From Caryophanales bacterium UBA1427 (GTDB lineage: Bacteria; Bacillota_I; Bacilli_A; ML615J-28; CAG-313), in assembly GCA_002329485.1 (NCBI GenBank), contig DCTZ01000002.1, positions 52,825 to 58,161 on the forward strand: a DNA stretch of 5,337 nucleotides. The letters run 5' to 3'. Shown here one piece after another: positions 1 through 5,337 of the stretch; position 1 is the stretch's first letter, and every line of letters begins with the position of its first letter. Below the pieces are notes generated by a model. That model did no database searches. It was given only the letters and a program-made list of their open reading frames with translations, and had not been told where the DNA came from. Made by a program: the position numbers and the translations under genes.

Positions 1-1125
1 ATCACTTACCATCTCGACGGCGGCGAAAATAAGGCCAGCAATCCTAGCGTTTACACGCGGATTACCCTTCCGATCGAACTGGCAGAACCTACCAAAGAAA
101 ATCATATTTTCTTAGGTTGGTATGACAACCCGGAATTTACTGGGAATCCGATTACCGTTATCCCGGTCGGAACAACCGGCAATCTTGACCTCTATGCCAA
201 ATGGGAAGAAGGCGTTCCTCCGATTAAATACACCATCACTTACAATGCCAACGGCGGGGTAATGCCAACCAATTATCCGAAAAATTACACGGATCAAGAC
301 ACCGAACCTACCGTTTTACCTATTCCGACCCGTCAGGGATACAATTTCTTGGGATGGTTCTTATCGCAGGATTTAGTGGACGATCCGATTTTCGAAATCG
401 AAGTCGGCTCGATTGGCGACAAAGTTCTCTATGCCGGATGGGAAGAAATCATTCCGGAAGGAACCTACACCATAACTTACGTCTTGAACGGGGGTATTTG
501 GGGTTATCCGTCGAAGAACGAAATGCTCACCGACTTATTAACCGACTTCTATAACTTCCTACTTGACGAAGGAACGATTACTTCGGCCTTATCCTTCAAC
601 ACCTTTGCCCACGGCGAAGGCAAGACTTCGGGATTCCTCGGAACCTGGTTCAGTTATTGCAACCCAGGTTATGCACTGGGCGGCGTAACATATCCTAAAC
701 TTGCCAATAAATTCAACACTAATTCCACCGAAATGATTGAAGATTCTCCTTATTTCATCAATCATCCGGATTATTACAATAAGTGGATTAACTTCTTTAT
801 CTTCTTTGAAAACCAATTCGTCAAAGTGGTCAATAAAGAACAAACATTCTTTGCGGATCCTGCAGTTGGTGCCTTCCGGTTCGCGCAATATGCGGCCAAC
901 ATTAAACCGGCTACGTACGTAACCGATGCCACCATGCAGGTAATGCCTGACTTCACACCGACCAAACTTCGCTTCACAGCCGAAGACGATGTTATTATCC
1001 TTCCGAAACCGGTTCGCATCGGTTATACTTTCGAAGGTTGGTACGACAACCCTATTTTTGGCGGTCAACCGATTCGTTTGATTGCCCCTGGCACGGAAGG
1101 CAACCAAGTATTCTATGCCAAGTGG
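1..1125 (+). repeat. Three InlB B-type (Listeria-Bacteroides) protein repeats, the third split
   Basis: Three copies of a protein repeat of about 65-70 residues are encoded at 1-204, 235-441 and 472-1125. Each opens with ITY followed by a GG pair (ITYHLDGG, ITYNANGG, ITYVLNGG), has a central GY/HxFxGW motif (IFLGWYDN, NFLGWFLS, TFEGWYDN) and closes with YAKW or YAGW. The copies are diverged, although copies 1 and 3 share close DNA around GGTTGGTA(T/C)GACAACCC. The first copy starts right at the window edge, so more copies probably lie upstream. In surface proteins of Gram-positive bacteria these repeats usually act as stalks or adhesion modules; that role is inferred here. Copy 3 contains about 145 extra residues (roughly 505-945). 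Confidence 0.85.
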
Positions 1126-3675
1126 AGCGAAGAATTGGATGTCGACATCTATGTCCGTCCGGGCAGCATCGGTGAAAATGTTTTCCAAACCATCACTGAC
1201 GCTTTGGAAGCCGCAGTCGATGGCAGTGTCATCTATATTGACACCGAAACTTACGACGAATCCTTTACCATCTCCAAACATAACATTACTTTGATTGGTC
1301 CGTTTGCCGGTCAGGATCCTAACAAAACCGTTCGCGGCACCGATCAGGAAGCGGTTTTGACCGGTACAATCACTATCGCCCAAGGCGTTAAAGGCCTTAC
1401 CATCGACGGCTTTACCTTTACGGGTGCCTTCAAAATGGTCGGACCTGCCGAAGGCGGTATGGATACTTTTGTCTTCAAGAACAACTACGTTCATTCCTCG
1501 ACGCTTGCCGCTGAAAGCCTCGGAATCATCAACTTCACGATATCCAGCGACAACGAGAAAAACCGCAACTTCTATTTCCTCAACAACTTATTCACAACCG
1601 GAACGCAAACATATAATCCGCGCTATATCCGCGGCGGTAATATTGAAAACTTCTGGTTATTGGATAATGTCTTTGAGGGTGGAAGATTGACATCGCCTTT
1701 GACTTATACCGATGCAATTCGTCTTGCCGGAACTAACGACCAGACGACAAACGGTATCGGTATTGCGGGAACGATTGTTGTTCGCAACAATACTTTCAAA
1801 AACATCGGTCAAAGAGGTCTATGGATTAGACGCTTCACCGCTACCAAAGTCGAAATCATCAACAACCTGTTTGAAAATTGCGGTGACCAATCTTTCGGCG
1901 GCGGTCTCGACCTCTTTATTTGGGGCGGCGGAAGCACCGTAAAGACAACCGTCAATATTAAGTATAATACCTTCCAAAACTTTGTGTCTTCCTTCGCTAT
2001 CAGACTTGGTAATGCGGGAGCTACACCGGAAAACTACAAGAGCGCCATTCATTACAACAAGTTTATCAACTTCACCGGCGCAAGCTACCAATACATTTCC
2101 AACCAAGGTCAAACAAGCACCGCTTTACTTGATGCCCGTTTCAACTATTACGGCGGAGAAGAACCGGTTGTCTCGAAATTTACCGGTGTCGGTACATTCA
2201 GCGATTACTATCTTGATGAAACAAGTGTACCAAAACTTTCGCAGGAAGGAATCGTTGATCCGACCGATATCCAAATTTCCAATCCGATTACCACTCTGCT
2301 AAAGTTTACCGGTCATCAATTGAATATCAACGTCCTTCCGACTCAAGCATCAGACAAACGCTTGGTGTTCGAAACCAGTAATCCGAATGTTGTCAGCGTC
2401 AGCTCCACCGGTTACCTAACGGCTGTGGGTGACGGAACGGCTACGATTACCATTTCCAGTTTGGCGGTTCCGACGCTTAAGGTCAGCTTTGAAGTGACAG
2501 TAACGACTCCGACAACGCTTGAAGTCCGTTACGTAACTGATTCGTTTGTCGACGTCGGCGGTGAAATCTCCTTGAATGCCCGTCTCTATCCGCAACAAGA
2601 CGCAACCTTCATCTGGACATCCAGCGACGAAGAAATCGCGACCGTTGTCGATGGTTTGGTTGTCGGACATAAAGCCGGGGTTGTCACCATTACCGCTACT
2701 GTCGAAGGAAGAGAGGACTTAACTATGAGCGTTGACGTAACCGTAATCGATTCGCTTACCGAAATGGATGCTTTGATTCAATATTTTGCGGAAATCAACC
2801 GTTCCGAAGTACTTCGTCAGGATAAAGTCAAAGTAACCGGTTACCAATTCATCTACGGCGTGGATATTTCCGGTAGTGTTTCCGATTACTTATTCGAAGA
2901 AAATGCGGTCAAAAACCAAATTGTTCCGTCCAGCAACTCCAACCGTCCGGGCACTTTGTTGCAACCAGGCGTAATGTACATCACCATCCATGACACGGCC
3001 TCGGCCTCAACCAGCGCCGATGCGCAGGCTCATGCCAACTACATGACCAACAACACCGACGGTTCGACTTCATGGCATTACACGGTTGACGAAAAAATCG
3101 CCATCCAACATATCCCAGACGAAGAAAGGGCAAATCATGCAGGCGACGGTAGTCAACCTTATGGTCAACCGTGGGAAAAAGGTATCGGGGGAGGTAACAC
3201 CGCATCCATCGGTATCGAAACTTGCGTCAACTTGGGTTCTGACCTCTATCGGACATGGCAGAGAACCGCAAAACTTGTAGCAAGCCTCTTGGTAAAACAC
3301 AGCCTTGATACTTCGGCCGTCAAACAGCACTATGACTTCAGCGGCAAGAACTGTCCGCAAACCATGCGCGACAATAACCTTTATGGCAACTTCATGAAGT
3401 TGGTTGAAGCCGAATATTATATCTTAAAGAATTTCGGCGATTATGAAATCACTTTCGAATCTCATAATCCTGACATTCTCGATAACAACGGCCGTATCAT
3501 CAGCCGTCCGGTTAAATCCACAACTGTCAGCTATACCGTTACCGTAACCAAAGGCGGCGTTTCGCAATCCATCACATTGCATTCCGTTGTTTCCGGTATT
3601 TACAATACCAATTACGTAACACCGGTAGGCGGTTATCCGGTCGATTTCATTTATACAGTTCCGACTGTAAAATAG
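1..3675 (+). CDS. Large multidomain secreted N-acetylmuramoyl-L-alanine amidase with InlB B-repeats, beta-helix and BIG2 domains (5'-partial)
   Basis: The frame is open from base 1 to the TAG at 3673-3675, so the gene begins left of the window; the ATG at 262 lies inside a repeat and is not the start. Numbering visible codons from 1: residues 1-68 and 79-147 are InlB B-type (Flg_new) repeats, opening ITYxxxGG and closing LYAxW. A third, at 158-375, is interrupted by an insertion. Residues 381-742 are an Asn- and Gly-rich right-handed beta-helix (pectate-lyase-like fold). Residues 754-835 and 838-917 are BIG2 domains (SNPNVVSVSSTGYLTAVGDG; SSDEEIATVVDGLVVGHKAG). Residues 990-1137 are an Amidase_2 domain with expected zinc ligands H997, H1110 and C1118, plus E1073 and K1116 (motifs TIHDT, SWHYTVD, NHAGDG, SIGIE, GKNCP), resembling PlyL/CwlA-type amidases. 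Such enzymes cut the MurNAc-L-alanine bond of peptidoglycan. Residues 1147-1199 resemble an atrophied bacterial Ig domain. No C-terminal LPXTG motif or membrane anchor is seen; any signal peptide is outside the window. Known families support the domains; surface location and substrate are inferred. Confidence 0.95.
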   Translation: MTYHLDGGENKASNPSVYTRITLPIELAEPTKENHIFLGWYDNPEFTGNPITVIPVGTTGNLDLYAKWEEGVPPIKYTITYNANGGVMPTNYPKNYTDQDTEPTVLPIPTRQGYNFLGWFLSQDLVDDPIFEIEVGSIGDKVLYAGWEEIIPEGTYTITYVLNGGIWGYPSKNEMLTDLLTDFYNFLLDEGTITSALSFNTFAHGEGKTSGFLGTWFSYCNPGYALGGVTYPKLANKFNTNSTEMIEDSPYFINHPDYYNKWINFFIFFENQFVKVVNKEQTFFADPAVGAFRFAQYAANIKPATYVTDATMQVMPDFTPTKLRFTAEDDVIILPKPVRIGYTFEGWYDNPIFGGQPIRLIAPGTEGNQVFYAKWSEELDVDIYVRPGSIGENVFQTITDALEAAVDGSVIYIDTETYDESFTISKHNITLIGPFAGQDPNKTVRGTDQEAVLTGTITIAQGVKGLTIDGFTFTGAFKMVGPAEGGMDTFVFKNNYVHSSTLAAESLGIINFTISSDNEKNRNFYFLNNLFTTGTQTYNPRYIRGGNIENFWLLDNVFEGGRLTSPLTYTDAIRLAGTNDQTTNGIGIAGTIVVRNNTFKNIGQRGLWIRRFTATKVEIINNLFENCGDQSFGGGLDLFIWGGGSTVKTTVNIKYNTFQNFVSSFAIRLGNAGATPENYKSAIHYNKFINFTGASYQYISNQGQTSTALLDARFNYYGGEEPVVSKFTGVGTFSDYYLDETSVPKLSQEGIVDPTDIQISNPITTLLKFTGHQLNINVLPTQASDKRLVFETSNPNVVSVSSTGYLTAVGDGTATITISSLAVPTLKVSFEVTVTTPTTLEVRYVTDSFVDVGGEISLNARLYPQQDATFIWTSSDEEIATVVDGLVVGHKAGVVTITATVEGREDLTMSVDVTVIDSLTEMDALIQYFAEINRSEVLRQDKVKVTGYQFIYGVDISGSVSDYLFEENAVKNQIVPSSNSNRPGTLLQPGVMYITIHDTASASTSADAQAHANYMTNNTDGSTSWHYTVDEKIAIQHIPDEERANHAGDGSQPYGQPWEKGIGGGNTASIGIETCVNLGSDLYRTWQRTAKLVASLLVKHSLDTSAVKQHYDFSGKNCPQTMRDNNLYGNFMKLVEAEYYILKNFGDYEITFESHNPDILDNNGRIISRPVKSTTVSYTVTVTKGGVSQSITLHSVVSGIYNTNYVTPVGGYPVDFIYTVPTVK

Positions 3676-3687
3676 CTTTGTAAACTT

Positions 3688-3730
3688 AAGACCTCTTGAA
3701 AAAGAGGAAGACCTCTTGAAAAAGAGGTCT
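3688..3730. repeat. Tandem 20-bp repeat forming GAAA-loop hairpins after the amidase gene
   Basis: A 20-bp unit beginning AAGACCTCTTG occurs twice head to tail, at 3688-3707 and 3708-3727, followed by TCT. The second copy with TCT makes a perfect 9-bp stem (AGACCTCTT at 3709-3717, AAGAGGTCT at 3722-3730) around a GAAA tetraloop. The first copy makes only a 6-bp stem (CCTCTT/AAGAGG). The outermost arms can also pair with each other to form a cruciform. It starts 12 bp after the stop codon, the usual place for a transcription terminator, but no T-run follows on either strand. The run may have been separated by the insertion sequence that begins at 3731, or this may be an mRNA 3'-end stabilising structure. 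Confidence 0.8.
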
Positions 3731-3745
3731 CAGACTGTTGACAAA
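3731..3745 (+). repeat. Left terminal inverted repeat of the IS
   Basis: CAGACTGTTGACAAA matches the reverse complement of 5299-5313 at 14 of 15 positions (T versus C at position 9). A second short match, CAGT, follows in both ends at slightly different spacing. This end lies downstream of the transposase gene. Confidence 0.85.
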
Positions 3746-3756
3746 TACAGTAATTT

Positions 3757-3799
3757 AAAACGCAGATGAAACTTTATGGTTTCGTAATCTGCGTTTTTT
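3757..3799. terminator. Bidirectional intrinsic terminator inside the left IS end
   Basis: A perfect 11-bp stem, AAAACGCAGAT at 3757-3767 with ATCTGCGTTTT at 3787-3797, encloses a further 5-bp stem (GAAAC 3768-3772, GTTTC 3779-3783) with loop TTTATG and a 3-base bulge GTA. On the plus strand the stem ends in a run of six Ts (3794-3799), so transcripts running out of the amidase gene should stop here. On the minus strand it follows the transposase stop codon directly and ends in TTTTAAATT, so it can also end the transposase mRNA. The plus-strand T-run is the stronger of the two. Confidence 0.85.
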
Positions 3800-3800
3800 A

Positions 3801-5225
3801 TTATTGATTTCGTAAAAGTGGGGAAAACTTTTGTTTTTTAAAGAAATTAATAATTTTGGAAAAGAAAACTCTTAAGTCTTCTTTAGTTATCCCGGATTTT
3901 GACATCCAGGTTGCCATCTTTTTAAGATTATGGCATGCGAAAAGAAGGGTTACCCTCATTTGGTTTTTTAATAACCCCCTCATGTTTGTCACTCCCAGAT
4001 GGTTTTTATATTTAGTATCTGCGAAGACTCTTTCAATTGTTTCTTTTCGCTTCGGATAGATTGCTTTAAACTTTTCAGTCTTCCGATTTCTTTCTACCAT
4101 ATCTACATGCTTTTGATGTATATGTCTTGTTAATGTTTTGTGTGTACTTAATGTACATTGATTCTTTAATGGACAATCTTTACATGAGTTCTTTCCACTC
4201 CGATATTCCCTATACCCGTTTCTATTTGTTGTCTTGTATTCAAGAACAACTCCCATTGGACATGTGAAGTAATCTGTTTCTTCATGGTATTCGAATTCAC
4301 ATTTCTTTAAATATCCTTGTTTTGTCTTTGGTCTCATATATGGTGTGAATAACTCTTTATTATCTTCATGAACCATTTTAGCGATTATTGGTGTTCTATA
4401 AGCTGAATCTGCTACGATATTTTTGATGTTTTCATTTTCTTTAATAGTATTTTCATAAACTGGTAAAAAGGATTGACTATCATGAACATTTCCTGAAACC
4501 ACTGTACTTCCTAATACATATCCATTTTCATCACATACTGTTTGGGCACTATATGCGAAACAACGTTCTTTTTCTCCCTTGACAAAATAACCACTTTCAG
4601 GATCAGTGGTTGATACTGGTTTTTCAGTTTCAATTGTTTCTTCAAATTCAAATGCTTTTTTACCATTCGCTCTACGGTCTTCGTTAATCTCTTCTTCTAG
4701 TTGTTTTGTATATTTACTGATTGATTCAGTTACATTGATTTTTACTCTTTTATGTTTATTAGCTGATGCTTTGATATGGGTTGAATCAACAAAGACATTC
4801 TCATCATTAATAAACCCTAGTTTATATGCTTGAGATAGTATTTGGGCGAAAATATCATTAAAAACAGTTGTTCCTTTAAAACGACGTTCATAATTCTTGT
4901 TAAAAGTTGAGTGGTGTGGAACTTCATCATTAAAGTCAAAGCCTAAAAACCACCGATAGGCCATATTAACCTTAATCTCTTCGATGGTTTGTCTCATGCT
5001 TCTAATTCCAAAAAGGTATTGAATAAATATGATTTTGAATAAAACAACTGGATCAATACTTGGGCGACCCAATTCATTAGAGTACATATCCTTTACCAAG
5101 TCATAAATAAAGGTAAAATCAATTGCTTTGTCAATCTTTCTTACTAAATGATTAGCAGGTACTAAATCATCAATACAAACAATTTGAACTTTATCAATGC
5201 GCTTGTTACTGTTTTTAGTAATCAT
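3801..5225 (-). CDS. IS1182-family DDE transposase
   Basis: This 474-residue protein catalyses DNA cleavage and strand transfer of its own element. The N-terminal part, about residues 15-115, is a DUF772-type region with GRPSIDP and the signature VPHHSTFNKNY, typical of IS1182/IS5-like transposases. The expected acidic triad is present: D147 in VFVDSTHIKAS, D273 in NIVADSAYRT and E398 in ETIERVFADTKYKNHLG. GNVHDS (245-250) lies in the strand region before the second Asp. A cysteine cluster, C322 then C348, C351 and C357 (CKDCPLKNQC), is common in this family and may bind metal. The basic C-terminus is family-like. ATG at 5225-5223 is supported by a well-spaced Shine-Dalgarno sequence, and the gene ends in TAA. 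There is no frameshift or internal stop, and length is normal for the family. It is AT-richer than the upstream gene. Confidence 0.95.
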   Translation of the reverse strand: MITKNSNKRIDKVQIVCIDDLVPANHLVRKIDKAIDFTFIYDLVKDMYSNELGRPSIDPVVLFKIIFIQYLFGIRSMRQTIEEIKVNMAYRWFLGFDFNDEVPHHSTFNKNYERRFKGTTVFNDIFAQILSQAYKLGFINDENVFVDSTHIKASANKHKRVKINVTESISKYTKQLEEEINEDRRANGKKAFEFEETIETEKPVSTTDPESGYFVKGEKERCFAYSAQTVCDENGYVLGSTVVSGNVHDSQSFLPVYENTIKENENIKNIVADSAYRTPIIAKMVHEDNKELFTPYMRPKTKQGYLKKCEFEYHEETDYFTCPMGVVLEYKTTNRNGYREYRSGKNSCKDCPLKNQCTLSTHKTLTRHIHQKHVDMVERNRKTEKFKAIYPKRKETIERVFADTKYKNHLGVTNMRGLLKNQMRVTLLFACHNLKKMATWMSKSGITKEDLRVFFSKIINFFKKQKFSPLLRNQ

Positions 5226-5230
5226 ATTTA

Positions 5231-5240
5231 CACCGCCCTT
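5231..5240 (-). promoter_or_regulatory. Ribosome binding site of the transposase gene
   Basis: Read on the minus strand, AAGGGCGGTG ends 5 bases before the ATG. It is purine-rich and close to the Shine-Dalgarno consensus AGGAGGTG, which fixes the start at 5225. Confidence 0.75.
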
Positions 5241-5250
5241 TTATATATTT

Positions 5251-5279
5251 ATTATACCATTTTTTAGCAATTACTTCAA
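5251..5279 (-). promoter_or_regulatory. Sigma-70/SigA-type promoter of the transposase gene
   Basis: On the minus strand TTGAAG (5279-5274, 4 of 6 to the -35 consensus) is followed after exactly 17 bases by TATAAT (5256-5251, a perfect -10). TGG directly before TATAAT gives an extended -10. The -10 ends 25 bases before the start codon, leaving room for a short leader with the ribosome binding site. It lies inside the IS, between the inward terminator at the right end and the gene, so the element supplies its own expression. Confidence 0.85.
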
Positions 5280-5283
5280 GATG

Positions 5284-5309
5284 AAAAAAACTGCCGACTT
5301 TGTCGACAG
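5284..5309 (-). terminator. Inward-facing intrinsic terminator overlapping the right IS end
   Basis: On the minus strand CTGTCGAC (5309-5302), loop AAA and GTCGGCAG (5298-5291) form an 8-bp stem with one G-T wobble, followed at once by seven Ts (5290-5284). This is the classic layout of a factor-independent terminator. It would stop transcripts entering from the right before they reach the transposase gene. Its 5' arm is part of the terminal inverted repeat, and the transposase promoter begins a few bases further in. Confidence 0.75.
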
Positions 5310-5313
5310 TCTG
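5299..5313 (-). repeat. Right terminal inverted repeat of the IS
   Basis: Read on the minus strand this is CAGACTGTCGACAAA, matching the left end at 14 of 15 bases. It is on the promoter-proximal side of the transposase gene, and its inner part doubles as one arm plus the loop of the inward terminator. Confidence 0.85.
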
Positions 5314-5314
5314 A

Positions 5315-5329
5315 AAGGGCTTGGCCCTT
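5315..5329. other. Perfect small hairpin abutting the right IS end
   Basis: AAGGGC, loop TTG and GCCCTT form a perfect 6-bp stem one base outside the right inverted repeat. It is followed on the plus strand by ATTCTTCT, which is T-rich but not a clean T-run, so it could be a weak terminator or part of the insertion target. The sequence to the window end shows no gene. Confidence 0.6.
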
Positions 5330-5337
5330 ATTCTTCT

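Larger units (their letters stand above)
3731..5313 (-). mobile_element. Complete IS1182-family insertion sequence, 1583 bp
   Basis: The element is bounded by inverted copies of CAGACTGTYGACAAA and carries a single intact IS1182-type transposase on the minus strand that fills almost its whole length. The size fits the family. Internal parts, in transcription order: an inward terminator overlapping the right inverted repeat, a promoter, a Shine-Dalgarno sequence, the transposase gene, and a terminator hairpin before the left inverted repeat. No direct target duplication can be recognised: the left flank ends GAGGTCT and the right flank begins AAAGGGC. The outer boundary could be one base further out on each side (3730-5314), since the inverted match extends by one T/A pair. 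It lies 55 bp downstream of the amidase stop codon. Nothing suggests decay, so it may still be active. Confidence 0.85.

Noticed and set aside
589..1494. 301-codon minus-strand open frame
   Set aside because: It lies wholly antisense to the amidase gene, whose domains are recognisable there; the translation has no recognisable motifs and looks like a codon-usage shadow.
262..3675. ATG at 262 as the start of the amidase gene
   Set aside because: The frame is open from base 1 and encodes a complete InlB B-repeat plus the beginning of the second repeat before this codon; the Met sits inside that repeat.
3688..3727. CRISPR-like repeat
   Set aside because: There are only two units, directly abutting without a spacer and self-complementary; this is a tandem hairpin repeat.
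3738..3766. Perfect TTGACA in the left inverted repeat as an inward promoter
   Set aside because: No -10-like hexamer follows at 15-19 bases (the sequence there is CGCAGA), and a terminator lies immediately downstream.
3856..4059. Short plus-strand open frames antisense to the transposase (also 4606-4833)
   Set aside because: They overlap conserved transposase regions on the opposite strand and show no protein features of their own.
3801..5225. Degenerate or frameshifted transposase
   Set aside because: The frame is continuous for 474 codons, and D147, D273, E398 and the cysteine cluster are all present, so it appears intact.
3722..5320. Target-site direct duplication flanking the IS
   Set aside because: The flanks AAGAGGTCT and AAAGGGCTT share no convincing identical stretch at the element borders, even allowing a shift of one base.

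Overview
The window holds two genes in opposite orientation. It most likely comes from a low-GC Gram-positive lineage of the Bacillota/Mycoplasmatota type (Acholeplasma, Izemoplasma or RF39-like relatives, or Erysipelotrichia). This is an inference from the domain mix of the large protein and from the Bacillota-like promoter and ribosome binding site of the transposase. Tryptophan is always TGG and no in-frame TGA occurs, so the standard bacterial code applies and a Mycoplasma/Spiroplasma code is unlikely.

Layout. Positions 1-3675 (+) are the 3' part of one very large gene whose start lies left of the window. The visible 1224 residues contain three InlB B-type (Listeria-Bacteroides) repeats, the third split by a long insertion. 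These are followed by a right-handed beta-helix region, two BIG2 immunoglobulin-like domains, a zinc N-acetylmuramoyl-L-alanine amidase domain with its metal ligands intact, and a small C-terminal beta domain. It is probably an extracellular or surface protein that acts on peptidoglycan.

Positions 3688-3730 are a tandemly duplicated 20-bp unit that forms hairpins. Positions 3731-5313 are an apparently complete, 1583-bp IS1182-type insertion sequence with 15-bp terminal inverted repeats (one mismatch). It carries one intact 474-residue DDE transposase on the minus strand, with a near-consensus promoter and Shine-Dalgarno sequence. The element has an intrinsic terminator near each end, so it looks transcriptionally insulated from its surroundings. 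Just outside the right end, positions 5315-5329 form another perfect small hairpin.

The two genes are functionally unrelated. The insertion sequence landed 55 bp downstream of the amidase gene, in or beside its terminator-like hairpins, and left the reading frame intact. The transposase is clearly AT-richer than the amidase gene (hand counts on a few 60-base blocks: about 28-38% GC against 53-55%), which fits separate histories. No RNA gene, CRISPR array or further protein gene was found.
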